Shown here: in pieces, positions 9,166 to 22,889 of the stretch
Position numbering within the stretch: position 1 is the stretch's first letter
How the letters are laid out: each line of letters opens with the position of its first letter
NCBI RefSeq assembly: GCF_000818015.1
Contig: NZ_CP007511.1
Coordinates: 3,172,501 to 3,236,500, forward strand
Length of the DNA stretch: 64,000 nucleotides
Reading direction: 5' to 3'
From: Stutzerimonas balearica DSM 6083
GTDB lineage: Bacteria > Pseudomonadota > Gammaproteobacteria > Pseudomonadales > Pseudomonadaceae
Notes under the pieces: model-generated
Database searches by the model: none
What the model was told of the DNA's origin: nothing
The model's input: only the letters and a program-made list of their open reading frames with translations
Position numbers and translations under genes: made by a program

Positions 9166-9695
9166 CACGCCGTTCCGCAGTCGTCTGGATGGCGGGATGC
9201 TGCGGCGTGAGGCCGGGGTGTGCCGCAAAGAATCGGAACGGGCGGCGCACCGGATTTGCCTCGATGGTTGGCGTAGCGCCGTTTCCGGACAAGGCCGGGA
9301 GTCCAGGACCTGGCTGTTAGAACAAGACAGGCCGGTCACTGATGTGGAAACCCTGCTGGCGCGGTGTGCCTACTTCTCTCCGACCGAAGCCGATGCATTC
9401 GCGGTGCTGGCCGAGGTCGTCACCGCGGTGGCTGCTTGGCGCTAGGTCGCACAGTGCCTGCTGGAGGGGCGATCCCCTTATACGAGCGGGCCCCTTCTCA
9501 GAACGGCAACCGGATCACCAACGACAATCAGGCACTTTTTCGGAAAAGTCGGTACTAATCGGCACAAAACGCTTGATTTTGGCAATCCATCAATGTAGTT
9601 TATGGAGGTTAATTTGCGGCACTGTGTCCGGATTTCGGGTTTCCCGGAGACCTTCGGGCTTTTACCGAAAACATGATGAACGAAGGACGAAGGCT
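9166..9695. other. Junction between conjugation block A and the BREX cargo, no convincing gene
   Basis: This 530-base stretch separates minus-strand backbone from plus-strand cargo. The first 280 bases are GC-rich; a plus-strand frame ending at 9445 (VETLLARCAYFSPTEADAF...) could encode a peptide of roughly 35-60 residues, but no ribosome-binding site supports it. From about 9520 composition becomes AT-rich and holds the only plausible promoter for the BREX operon. Confidence 0.5.
9573..9601 (+). promoter_or_regulatory. Candidate sigma-70 promoter of the BREX operon
   Basis: TTGATT at 9573 and TAGTTT at 9596 are separated by 17 bases in the most AT-rich part of the junction, about 95 bases upstream of the HTH regulator. 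The -10 match is weak, so this is tentative. Confidence 0.35.
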
Positions 9696-9899
9696 ATGGA
9701 TGAGAGATGGCTGACGGTCGATGACATTTGCAAATACCTGAATGTAAGCAACGAGACGGTCTACAAGTGGATCGAACAACGGGCTATGCCCGGTCATCGC
9801 GTCGGCCGTCGCTGGATGTTCAAACAAGACGAAGTGGACGAATGGGTCCGCTCCGGCGGTGCGGCTGACAAATCCGATAAGCCGGACACCGAGCAATAA
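9696..9899 (+). CDS. Excisionase/MerR-like helix-turn-helix regulator heading the BREX operon
   Basis: A 67-residue protein made of one winged HTH of the excisionase (HTH_17) type: LTVDDICKYLNVSNETVYKWI forms the helix-turn-helix, and GRRWMFKQDEVDEWV the wing and closing helix. ATG 9696 has GAAGGA upstream. It ends nine bases before brxF. Small HTH proteins often precede type 3 BREX genes and are likely transcriptional regulators of the operon rather than recombination factors. A protein of the same fold heads the second cargo operon (45057-45263). Confidence 0.85.
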   Translation: MDERWLTVDDICKYLNVSNETVYKWIEQRAMPGHRVGRRWMFKQDEVDEWVRSGGAADKSDKPDTEQ

Positions 9900-9908
9900 G
9901 GAGCGACC

Positions 9909-14152
<4,244 letters not shown>

Positions 14153-14237
14153 GAGTGACTAAGCGAGTGACCAACTCCGTCGAGCTTGGTCACCCGCGAA
14201 GTAACCAAGCTGAGACACAAGACGAAAGCCAAGGATT

Positions 14238-17030
14238 ATGAAGATGAAAGAAAACAGTTTGTTCGACTCGCTGCTTGAAGAGCCGCAGAAGCCCTCCGGC
14301 CCGGTGACTTGTCTCGGCATGACGTTCGAGAACGACGAGGCCCGCCGTGCTCACTTTACCGAGGAGCTGCGCAAGAAGATGCAGGACCCGGAGTTCCGCA
14401 AGATCGAAGGCTTTCCCATCGGCAGCGACGAGGACATCCTGAACCTGAGCGATCCGCCGTATTACACCGCCTGCCCGAACCCGTGGATCGCCGACTTCAT
14501 CGCCGATTGGGAGGCGCAAAAGCCGGAACAGCCCGATGGCTACCACTACCACAGGGAACCTTTTGCGGCCGATGTAAGCGAGGGGAAGCAAGATCCAGTA
14601 TGCATGGCGCATACATATCACACGAAAGTCCCGTATCGAGCTATTGTCCGATATATTTTGAATTACACCTCACCTGGCGATGTGGTTTTAGACTGCTTCG
14701 CCGGCACCGGGATGACCGGAGTTGCAGCACAAGCGTGCTCTGAGCCTCCATCAGACCTGAAAAGAGCAATCGAAGACTATTGGCGAGAAACCGGGCGAGA
14801 ACAGCCCTCATGGGGAACACGCCATGCGATCATGGTCGATTTGTCTCCATTCGCAACTTTTTTGCAAAGAAACTTCAATTCCAGCCTTAGTTCACGAACC
14901 TTCCAAAAATGTGCGGAGAGACTCCTGAATGAAACGGAAAAAAATTTGGGCTGGATGTATGAGACTGACATTCCCGGTGGCAAATCGAAGGGAAGCTTCG
15001 AATACGGATTGTGGTCTGATGTAGTTTTTTGTGAATGTGGTGAGGAGGTGCTTCTTTGGAACCCGGCGCTTGATGAGGGATCTCAAGGTTTCAACGCAGA
15101 AATGAAGTGCCCAAAATGTGGAAGGGAGATTAAAAAAACAGCTTCCGGTCGGGCGCATACAACATATTGGGATGATGAGTTAAAGACTTCTATAAAACAA
15201 AACCGACAAGATTTGGTTCTAATCCAGGCTCGCGTAGGAAATAAGACTTTTTCAAAGCATCCATCTAAATTTGATCGAGAGCTAATGTCTCGCATCAATA
15301 GCTTGAAACCCACTTCGTTTTCGCCATCGGCCCCAATGATGTTCAATGGCGAAAGGTGGGGCGATATGTTTAGGGCCGGAATCCATTTTGGCATAACTCA
15401 CGTCCATCATTTTTGGACGAAGCGTAATTTGATTGCACTATCTGAGCTATTTGCAGCAGCACAAAAAAGCTCATACCCTCATGAAATGGCCTTTTTATGC
15501 ACTTCGTTCGCAGTAAAAACCGGCAGTCGAATGCACAATGTAGGCTTCAAGGGCGGGAAAATAAATCTAGCTGGCCAGACATATAACACCTTGCAGTTCC
15601 CAAGTGTCTCTGCTGAGCGAAATATTTTTGTACTTGCTAAAGGGAAAGTCAAAGACATCTCCAATGTCTTCGAACTGAAAAAACAGCCAGGCAGGACAAT
15701 TTCAAGCACACAATCAGGAACCAATCTACAGCATATCCCGTCAGGTAGCGTTGACTATATCTTTATTGATCCGCCATTCGGAGACAACATCATTTATTCC
15801 GAGTTGAGCTTTCTGTATGAGGCATGGCTCAAGGTTTTCACTAAGCAAGACTACGAGGCAATAATTTCAGGAAAACAGAGCAAAGGCCTCAATGAATACA
15901 AAGACTTAATGACAAGGTCGTTTGGCGAGCTTTTTCGAGTCCTTAAGCCGGGAAGGTGGATTACCATCGCGTTCCACAATAGTAAGAACGCAGTTTGGAA
16001 TGTTATTCAAGAATCTCTCGGGATAGCTGGCTTTGTGATAGCTGACGTGCGGATTCTTGATAAGGGGCAAGGAACATACAAGCAGATGACAACAGCCGGA
16101 GCTGTTAAGCAAGACTTAGTCATATCTGCATATAGACCAAATGGTGGTCTTGAGGATCGCTTTGAACTTGAGGCCGGAACCGAAGACGGTGTTTGGGACT
16201 TCATACGCACTCATCTTGGCCAGCTACCCGTTTTTGTTTCAAAGGATAGCCAAGTTGAGGTTATAGCTGAAAGACAAAATTACCTTCTGTTCGACCGAAT
16301 GGTCGCATTTCATGTCCAAAGAGGCGTAGCTGTACCTCTGTCTGCCTCGGACTTCTACTCTGGCTTAGATCAACGATTTTCATTGAGAGACGGAATGTAT
16401 TTTTTGCCGGACCAAGCGGCAATGTATGACAAAAAGCGAATGACTGTTAAGGAAGTGCTTCAACTGCAGTTGTTTGTAATCGACGAATCCTCTGCCATTC
16501 AGTGGCTCAAGCAACAGTTAATAAGGAAGCCACAATCATTCCAAGATCTTCACCCTTTATTTCTCAAAGAGACCGCTGGTTGGAGCAAGAGCGAAGTTCC
16601 GCTTGAACTGTTGACATTGCTGGAGCAGAACTTCCTTCGCTATGACGGCAAAGGCCCGGTACCCGAGCAGATCCACGCCTACCTCTCAACCAACTGGAAA
16701 GAGCTGCGCAACCTGCCCAAGGATGATCCGACCCTGGTCACCAAGGCCCGCGACCGCTGGTATGTGCCCGATCCCAACAAGGCGGGCGACCTGGAGAAGC
16801 TGCGCGAGAAAGCGCTGCTCAAGGAGTTCGAGGAATACAAAGAGGTCAAGAAAAAGCTCAAGGTCTTCCGCCTGGAAGCTGTCCGCGCCGGATTCAAGAA
16901 AGCCTGGCAGGAACGTGATTACGCCGTCATCGTCGCCGTGGCCGACAAGATCCCCAACAACGTTCTGGAAGAAGATCCCAAGCTGCTGATGTGGTACGAC
17001 CAGGCGGTAACGCGGATGGGAGGGGAATAG
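14238..17030 (+). CDS. pglX: PglX-type BREX adenine methyltransferase, mosaic composition
   Basis: A 930-residue DNA methyltransferase expected to methylate host DNA at the BREX motif. SDPPYYTACPNPW is at residues 71-83, motif I DCFAGTGMTG at 152-161, and catalytic IDPPFGDN at 510-517; CxC (265-267) and CPKC (291-294) may bind zinc. AAGGA precedes ATG 14238. Residues 1 to about 117 and about 800-930 are encoded by GC-rich DNA like the rest of the operon, whereas about 14590-16640 is clearly AT-rich with different codon use. This suggests that the catalytic and target-recognition core was replaced by recombination. Two seven-base A runs (near 14938 and 15132) lie in this part. The frame is intact. 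Confidence 0.88.
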   Translation: MKMKENSLFDSLLEEPQKPSGPVTCLGMTFENDEARRAHFTEELRKKMQDPEFRKIEGFPIGSDEDILNLSDPPYYTACPNPWIADFIADWEAQKPEQPDGYHYHREPFAADVSEGKQDPVCMAHTYHTKVPYRAIVRYILNYTSPGDVVLDCFAGTGMTGVAAQACSEPPSDLKRAIEDYWRETGREQPSWGTRHAIMVDLSPFATFLQRNFNSSLSSRTFQKCAERLLNETEKNLGWMYETDIPGGKSKGSFEYGLWSDVVFCECGEEVLLWNPALDEGSQGFNAEMKCPKCGREIKKTASGRAHTTYWDDELKTSIKQNRQDLVLIQARVGNKTFSKHPSKFDRELMSRINSLKPTSFSPSAPMMFNGERWGDMFRAGIHFGITHVHHFWTKRNLIALSELFAAAQKSSYPHEMAFLCTSFAVKTGSRMHNVGFKGGKINLAGQTYNTLQFPSVSAERNIFVLAKGKVKDISNVFELKKQPGRTISSTQSGTNLQHIPSGSVDYIFIDPPFGDNIIYSELSFLYEAWLKVFTKQDYEAIISGKQSKGLNEYKDLMTRSFGELFRVLKPGRWITIAFHNSKNAVWNVIQESLGIAGFVIADVRILDKGQGTYKQMTTAGAVKQDLVISAYRPNGGLEDRFELEAGTEDGVWDFIRTHLGQLPVFVSKDSQVEVIAERQNYLLFDRMVAFHVQRGVAVPLSASDFYSGLDQRFSLRDGMYFLPDQAAMYDKKRMTVKEVLQLQLFVIDESSAIQWLKQQLIRKPQSFQDLHPLFLKETAGWSKSEVPLELLTLLEQNFLRYDGKGPVPEQIHAYLSTNWKELRNLPKDDPTLVTKARDRWYVPDPNKAGDLEKLREKALLKEFEEYKEVKKKLKVFRLEAVRAGFKKAWQERDYAVIVAVADKIPNNVLEEDPKLLMWYDQAVTRMGGE

Positions 17031-17033
17031 CCC

Positions 17034-18956
17034 ATGATCACCAAATGGAAGGTCTTCAACTTTAAATCGATTCGTGAGGAGACTGAGCTGGACCTCGGCC
17101 CACTCACGATCTTCGCTGGCGCAAACAGCAGCGGGAAGAGCACGTTCATCCAATCCGTCCTTCTCGTAGCACAGACTTTGGCCCATAAGGTCGGATCGCG
17201 ATCTGTCGTATTGAATGGTGCTCTCACGAGCCTGGGCCAGTTTGACGACCTGAAATCCAATGGTGGTGCTTCAGACCAGATCACCATCAAATGTACCTGT
17301 CGGCCACTTCCGGATCAGGATGCTGCAATAGGCAGGCGGTCTCAGTTCGCGCCCCGTGGTGCTATTTACTATGGACCGCGCTCCAATCAGCTTCAGGAAA
17401 TCGCTTGTGAGATTTCGTTCGACGCTGATGCTTCGAGCTCCCAGCGTGATTTGTTCCAAATCCAACCTCGGCTTTTTGCTACGCAGTTGTCCTGCATATC
17501 CAGGGACGAGGACAACGTGGATCAGAAAGCCGATATATCGATCCATCATTCCACCAAGGCCATCTCCGAGATTGAAGGAGCCGACAGCGCCAGTGAAATT
17601 GACGATCAGCTACGCGCCAGTTTGGCTTACGCTGTTGAGCTGGACGATGGCTCCATGGCTGAGGTGAAGGATGACTTTCGCTCGGCCAAGCCAATCGGCT
17701 GCATGCTTCGACACTTCCTTCCCGAGAGAATTGTTTACGCCATCGATACCATCGAAGAGGACGCAAACGCCATCGCCATGGCTCTTCAGGATGATGGCCG
17801 TCGTGCCATTGGCTTACGGCGCAACATGGGAAGGGAGATTCTCCTTTCCGAAGAGATCGTTGCGGTGTTGCGCGAAGTCCTCGAAGGCACAATCGATTTT
17901 GATCAGACTTTCAAGGACAAGTATCGGCAGGAGTCACTCTTCGGTTCCGAGGCCGATACGCTTACATTCAGGTCTTGGTATGAAAGGTTGCGCAGCCTCC
18001 CACGCGACGAGCGCCTGAAAGTTCAGCAGGTCCTGCGTGAGCGCGATGATCTTTTTGATCGCATCCACCAAGCCATGAGGGCATCAACGGCAGAGAAGCC
18101 CGAGACCCATGCCTTCGTCCAAGCCAGGCCACCTCGCTTGATAACGGAAGCTACATGGTATCTGGATAATTTCTTCGCCTCTGCCTTGAAATACCTCGGG
18201 CCGTTGAGGGATGCTCCCAAACCGCTGTATCCGCTCGCGCCAGCAGCGGACCCACATGACGTAGGCCTACGCGGAGAGCACACTGCTTCCATTCTTGAAC
18301 TGCATAAAAACAAGAAGATCCGCTATATCCCGTCCGTAAATTTCAAAGAGCCGGTAGTTGACCGTAAAACAGTTACCCGGACTCTCGAAGCGGCGGTTAT
18401 CGATTGGCTCCAATATCTGGGAGTCGCCAGCTCAGTCAAAAGCCGAGACCAGGGCAAATTGGGGCACGAGCTGAAGGTGGGGCTTTCCAATTCGGATAGC
18501 ACGCATGACCTCACGCATGTGGGTGTAGGCGTCAGCCAGGTCCTGCCGATCCTCGTCATGTGCCTTCTCGCCGACACGGACTCTACACTCGTTTTTGAAC
18601 AGCCGGAGCTGCATCTTCACCCGAAAGTTCAGACACTACTCGGCGACTTTTTCCTTTCGATGGCGCTCTGCAATAAGCAGTGCATTGTTGAAACCCACAG
18701 CGAGTATTTCATCGACCGCCTTCGCTTCCGAATTGCAGCGGCAACACCCGAGAAGGAGCTGAACAGTCAGACCAAGATCTACTTCGTGGAAAAGCCGTCG
18801 CAGGGTTCAGCTTTCCGAGAGGTGGTGATAAACGAGTACGGAGCCATCTCAGACTGGCCGGAAGGATTCTTTGATCAGTCCCAACAGCAGGCCGAGGAAA
18901 TCCTCAGAGCTGCGGCGATGAAGCGCAAAGCAAGCCGGAGGAATAAAGATGCATAG
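17034..18956 (+). CDS. SMC/OLD-like ATPase (DUF3696-type C terminus) embedded in BREX
   Basis: A 640-residue ABC/SMC-like ATPase. Walker A GANSSGKS at residues 29-36, a signature-like VGVGVSQVLP, Walker B FEQPELHLHP near residue 520, the His-switch VETHSEYF near 551, and a C-terminal DUF3696-like end (YFVEKPSQGSAF...). Such ATPases act as sensors in two-gene defence systems with a separate effector. It starts three bases after the pglX stop and overlaps the next gene by eight bases. It is not one of the six standard type 3 BREX genes. Composition is intermediate between the AT-rich pglX core and the GC-rich helicase gene. Known relatives include PARIS AriA and Septu PtuA, but I cannot place it in either. 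Confidence 0.82.
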   Translation: MITKWKVFNFKSIREETELDLGPLTIFAGANSSGKSTFIQSVLLVAQTLAHKVGSRSVVLNGALTSLGQFDDLKSNGGASDQITIKCTCRPLPDQDAAIGRRSQFAPRGAIYYGPRSNQLQEIACEISFDADASSSQRDLFQIQPRLFATQLSCISRDEDNVDQKADISIHHSTKAISEIEGADSASEIDDQLRASLAYAVELDDGSMAEVKDDFRSAKPIGCMLRHFLPERIVYAIDTIEEDANAIAMALQDDGRRAIGLRRNMGREILLSEEIVAVLREVLEGTIDFDQTFKDKYRQESLFGSEADTLTFRSWYERLRSLPRDERLKVQQVLRERDDLFDRIHQAMRASTAEKPETHAFVQARPPRLITEATWYLDNFFASALKYLGPLRDAPKPLYPLAPAADPHDVGLRGEHTASILELHKNKKIRYIPSVNFKEPVVDRKTVTRTLEAAVIDWLQYLGVASSVKSRDQGKLGHELKVGLSNSDSTHDLTHVGVGVSQVLPILVMCLLADTDSTLVFEQPELHLHPKVQTLLGDFFLSMALCNKQCIVETHSEYFIDRLRFRIAAATPEKELNSQTKIYFVEKPSQGSAFREVVINEYGAISDWPEGFFDQSQQQAEEILRAAAMKRKASRRNKDA

Positions 18957-19998
18957 CCTGCCCAGCGTAACAATTGACGCAGGCGTGCTCGCTGTTCCCC
19001 ATGTTGATTGCGCCAAGGATGATGCTTTCCAGTATGTGGATACGCTACTGGACTGGAGCAAGTTGCTTGATGAGCCCTGGGTGGCCATTTACATGAGCGA
19101 GCGGGCTTCAGAGTCCCTGTTTGCCGACGGATTGTATCCACTGAGGGAGCAACTCAGAGAACTGTTCAATGCCCATGGCATAGTAGAGTACGACGTCAAT
19201 ACGGTTGCGAGAATTGCCAACCAGCTTCTGGCGATCACTCCATCCTTTGAAACCTACTATCGGGTCAAGGATGTCTTGGCAGAACATCTGGAAACAGATC
19301 CGGATGTTATTCGGCTGACAACACACGACGGCCTCCAGTCCGATCTTGCCCGATGCATCACGTTGATCGCCGTCCTACGCAAGCACTGCTCCCAACCTCT
19401 TGGCGGCCATTCGCTCATACTGAGAGAAGCGCCCAAACAGGTAATCCAGGTAAGAGCCCATATTCACGAGCTCGAGCATGCCAGAGACGATATCCCGGTT
19501 TTGCCGTGCCCACCCGAGTTCTTTGAAGGCGATGTGTTGGTCTGTGACGATTTTCGGGGCCTGATCGATTGTCTCGATGAATCCGCCATTCTGGTTGGCG
19601 CGTCTGACGACCTTGGAATTGAACTCGCCGTCCGAATCGCTCTATTCAAAAACGAGATTGCTCAAGGTGATTCCCCTGACTGGGGTGGCGTGATTGTTCC
19701 AGCCATTGGAGCCAGATTCCGGGAGTTGTGCCAGCAAGTTTGCGCCGACCAAGGGGATTCCGTGCCGCCTAAGATTCTCCGATCAATCGTTGAGACTATC
19801 AAAGGGCACAATCTTCCAGCCGTGCATGCTCTGCGGACAGGGCCAGGTGGAAATGATCCGCAAAGAATGCGTGGCTCTGATAAGGCGCAGCGTCGAGATA
19901 TCGATAGGGAATTCCATCTTCATTACTGGGAGTGCGCCGACGGGACGGTCGAGTTAGCGTCCGTGGTTTATCACAACGATTTTTCAATTCCGGGATGA
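18949..19998 (+). CDS. Unrecognised partner of the embedded ATPase, putative effector
   Basis: A 349-residue cytosolic protein with no motif that I can name. The first 120 residues are rich in Trp, Tyr and acidic residues; the C terminus ends in DREFHLHYW and an adjacent VVYHNDF, a cluster of Asp, Glu and His residues that could be an active site but matches no nuclease signature I know. ATG 18949 lies inside the ATPase gene end (8-base overlap), and its stop overlaps the brxHII start by four bases, so expression is tied to both. By analogy with other ATPase-plus-effector pairs it is the candidate toxic effector; that is inference. Confidence 0.7.
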   Translation: MHSLPSVTIDAGVLAVPHVDCAKDDAFQYVDTLLDWSKLLDEPWVAIYMSERASESLFADGLYPLREQLRELFNAHGIVEYDVNTVARIANQLLAITPSFETYYRVKDVLAEHLETDPDVIRLTTHDGLQSDLARCITLIAVLRKHCSQPLGGHSLILREAPKQVIQVRAHIHELEHARDDIPVLPCPPEFFEGDVLVCDDFRGLIDCLDESAILVGASDDLGIELAVRIALFKNEIAQGDSPDWGGVIVPAIGARFRELCQQVCADQGDSVPPKILRSIVETIKGHNLPAVHALRTGPGGNDPQRMRGSDKAQRRDIDREFHLHYWECADGTVELASVVYHNDFSIPG

Positions 19999-22889
19999 TG
20001 CCGATGCAGGATGTTTGGCAATATAGCACCGTTCATAACAGCGCCTGCAAGGTCATCGAAGAACAGACCTTGTGGGGGCAGACGGTGTGCCGTGTCTGGT
20101 TGCCGAACCAGGACGCGGTAGTGCGCGTGCCCCGCTCCGCCTTGCGGCCGCTGAGTGCCGACCTGCAGCCGGAGATTGAAGCCGGGCGCATAGCCTATGT
20201 GGCAGCCGCAGCCAAGGTGGCCGAGGTGCTCGAAGGCTCCACCAGCGCCACCGAGGGCCATGTGCTGCTGGCTCCCATGGAGTCCAACGTCATTCCGCTG
20301 CCGCACCAGATCCACGCCTTGTCCCGGGCCATCTCCGGCGACCGCGTGCGCTACCTGCTGGCCGATGAGGTGGGTCTCGGCAAGACCATCGAGGCCGGTC
20401 TGGTCATGCGCGAGCTAAAACTGCGCGGGCTGGTTCGGCGAATCCTGGTCGTCTCTCCCAAAGGTATCGCCACCCAGTGGGTGGCGGAAATGCAGACCCA
20501 TTTCAACGAGCAGTTCCAGCTCGTGCTGGGCGACGACATCGGCACATTGCAACGCCTGGCTCCAGGGGCGGATCACCGGAGCTCAGCCTGGTCGATGTTT
20601 GATCAGGTCATCGTCTCCCTGGATTCGGTCAAACCCATGGACAAGCGGCGCGGCTGGACTGCTGAGCGCGTTGCCGAATACAACCGCAGCCGGTTCGAGG
20701 ATTTGATTACCGCCGGTTGGGATCTGGTGGTGGTGGACGAAGCGCACCGTCTGGGCGGCAGCACTGATCAGGTCGCCCGCTACAAGCTCGGCAAGGGGTT
20801 GGCGGAGGCCGCGCCCTATGTGCTGCTCCTTTCCGCGACTCCCCACCAGGGGAAGACCGATGCCTTCCATCGCCTGATGAACCTGCTGGATGACGACGCT
20901 TTTCCGGACATGGACAGCGTCTCCCGCGAGCGGGTGGCCCCGTATGTTATTCGTACCGAGAAGCGCAAGGCCATCGATGCCGACGGCAAGCCGCTCTTCA
21001 AACCCCGGCGCACGCAGATGGCCCCGGTGGCCTGGGAGAGCCGTCATCACCTTCAGCAGCTCCTTTATGAAGCGGTGACCGACTATGTGCGCGAGGGCTA
21101 CAACCAGGCCCTGCGCGAGAAGAAGCGCCATATCGGCTTCCTGATGATCCTGATGCAGCGCCTGGTGGTTTCCAGCACCCGGGCGATCCGCACTACGCTG
21201 GAACGGCGGCTCGCGGCGCTAAAGGAAGGCGAACAGCAAGCCAGCCTGCGCCTGGCGGAGCTGGAAAACGGCGCGGATGGTTCGGAAAACTTCGACGAGC
21301 TGTACGACATGGACGGCCAGGAGCTGCTCGATGAGCTGCTGAAATCCCATGTCTCGGCTCTTCAGAGCGAAGGCAGCCATGTGGAGACCCTGCTGGATGC
21401 GGCGGTTCGCTGCGAACAGGCTGGACCGGACGCCAAGGCCGAGGCGTTGATCGAGTGGGTCTACGAACTGCAGGCCGAGGAAAACGAGCCGGACCTGAAG
21501 GTGTTGATCTTCACCGAGTTCGTGCCGACCCAGCAGATGCTGAAGGAGTTTCTGGAAGCTCGGGGCATATCGGTCGTCACCCTGAACGGCTCCATGGATA
21601 TGGAGGAACGCAAGCAGGCCCAGGACGCCTTCCGCAAATCGCACCGCGTGCTGGTTTCCACCGATGCGGGTGGTGAGGGCCTGAACCTGCAGTTCGCCCA
21701 TGTCATCATCAACTACGACATCCCCTGGAACCCAATGCGGCTGGAACAGCGAATCGGCCGTGTGGACCGTATCGGCCAGCCCAAGAAAGTGCGGGCAATC
21801 AATTTCGTGTTCGAGGATTCGGTCGAGTTCCGGGTCCGCGAAGTGCTGGAGCAGAAGCTCTCGGTGATCTTCGACGAGTTCGGCATCGACAAGACCGGCG
21901 ACGTACTTGACTCCGCCCAGGCCGGTGAGATGTTCGAGGATGTGTTCGCCTCGGCCATTCTCAATCCTGACGGCATCGAAACCTCCGTCGATCACACGGT
22001 GGCCCGGCTTCGTGATGAGATTCAGCAGGTGCGCGAGGCCTCCGCCATCTATGGCATTTCAGAAGAACCGGATGTGCAGGCGGCTGAGCGTCTGCGTTCC
22101 CATCCGCTGCCCCATTGGGTGGAGCGGATGACGGTGGGCTATCTCAATTCTCACGGCGGCGCGGCCAGCCGCAAGCGCTCCTGGTGGGAACTGAATTGGC
22201 CGGACGGCCAGGAACATCGCAAGGCCGTGTTCAACGCCCGGGAAGCGGACCGCCTGGCCGATGCAACCTTGCTCAATCTTGAAAACAGCCGTGTCCGTGG
22301 ACTGGCCTTGAACCTTCCGCAAATCGCGGCAGGTCAGCCATTGCCTTGCGCAACTGTGAGCGGACTGCCAGCCAGCATCTCCGGACTCTGGGGGCTCTTT
22401 GAGATCCGCCTTCAGGCCGGAATGCACCAGAAGACACAACTCCTGCGCATCCCCATGGTGCGGCGGGGCTATGTCAGCGTGTTCTTGAGCGAGGAAGGCA
22501 AACTGTTTCTGCCCACGGCCCGGCATATCTGGGATGCGCTACAGACAGCGGAAGCCGAAGTGCAAGCCACCCTCGGGCAGGATGAATCCATCACCGCGCA
22601 TGAGCGTTTGCAGATTGCTGCCGAACAGGCCGGACAGGAGCTGTTCGACGCCCTGCAGCAAGCGCACCTCGCTTCGGTGAACCGGGAAGAGGAACGTGGC
22701 ATGGTCGCCTTTACCTCACGGCGGAAGGCCATCGAGCGGGTGGGGCTGCCCGAAGTGCGCCAGTACCGTCTGGCTCGCTGTGATGCCGAGGAAACTGAGT
22801 GGCGGCATGAATTGCAATCAGCGCGGCAGATCGTACCGGAAATCCGGTCGTTGCTGATGCTGCGGATCATCAAGGGAAGCGCTCAATGA
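19995..22889 (+). CDS. brxHII: BrxHII, SNF2/DEAD-like helicase of type 3 BREX
   Basis: A 964-residue superfamily 2 helicase. Motif I ADEVGLGKTIEAGL, motif II VVDEAHRLGG, motif III LLSATPHQGK, motif IV LIFTEFVPTQ and motifs V-VI (STDAGGEGLNLQ, then QRIGRVDRIGQ) are all intact. The frame is open upstream, but the start is best placed at ATG 19995 (ATGA overlap with the preceding gene) or at ATG 20004. BrxHII is the helicase of type 3 BREX; a similar helicase, DrmD, occurs in DISARM, but no other DISARM gene is present. High GC returns sharply at this gene. Confidence 0.9.
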   Translation: MMPMQDVWQYSTVHNSACKVIEEQTLWGQTVCRVWLPNQDAVVRVPRSALRPLSADLQPEIEAGRIAYVAAAAKVAEVLEGSTSATEGHVLLAPMESNVIPLPHQIHALSRAISGDRVRYLLADEVGLGKTIEAGLVMRELKLRGLVRRILVVSPKGIATQWVAEMQTHFNEQFQLVLGDDIGTLQRLAPGADHRSSAWSMFDQVIVSLDSVKPMDKRRGWTAERVAEYNRSRFEDLITAGWDLVVVDEAHRLGGSTDQVARYKLGKGLAEAAPYVLLLSATPHQGKTDAFHRLMNLLDDDAFPDMDSVSRERVAPYVIRTEKRKAIDADGKPLFKPRRTQMAPVAWESRHHLQQLLYEAVTDYVREGYNQALREKKRHIGFLMILMQRLVVSSTRAIRTTLERRLAALKEGEQQASLRLAELENGADGSENFDELYDMDGQELLDELLKSHVSALQSEGSHVETLLDAAVRCEQAGPDAKAEALIEWVYELQAEENEPDLKVLIFTEFVPTQQMLKEFLEARGISVVTLNGSMDMEERKQAQDAFRKSHRVLVSTDAGGEGLNLQFAHVIINYDIPWNPMRLEQRIGRVDRIGQPKKVRAINFVFEDSVEFRVREVLEQKLSVIFDEFGIDKTGDVLDSAQAGEMFEDVFASAILNPDGIETSVDHTVARLRDEIQQVREASAIYGISEEPDVQAAERLRSHPLPHWVERMTVGYLNSHGGAASRKRSWWELNWPDGQEHRKAVFNAREADRLADATLLNLENSRVRGLALNLPQIAAGQPLPCATVSGLPASISGLWGLFEIRLQAGMHQKTQLLRIPMVRRGYVSVFLSEEGKLFLPTARHIWDALQTAEAEVQATLGQDESITAHERLQIAAEQAGQELFDALQQAHLASVNREEERGMVAFTSRRKAIERVGLPEVRQYRLARCDAEETEWRHELQSARQIVPEIRSLLMLRIIKGSAQ

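Noticed and set aside
14930..15145. Two seven-base A runs in pglX as a phase-variation switch
   Set aside because: pglX is phase-variable in some BREX loci, but seven-base runs are short and expected in AT-rich DNA; the frame is intact.
17034..19998. PARIS or Septu assignment of the embedded pair
   Set aside because: The partner shows neither an HNH motif nor a pattern I can match to the AriB-type effector, so naming it would be guesswork.
19995..22889. DISARM locus (DrmD-like helicase)
   Set aside because: The helicase resembles DrmD, but drmA, drmB and drmC are absent while brxF, brxC, pglZ and brxA are present.
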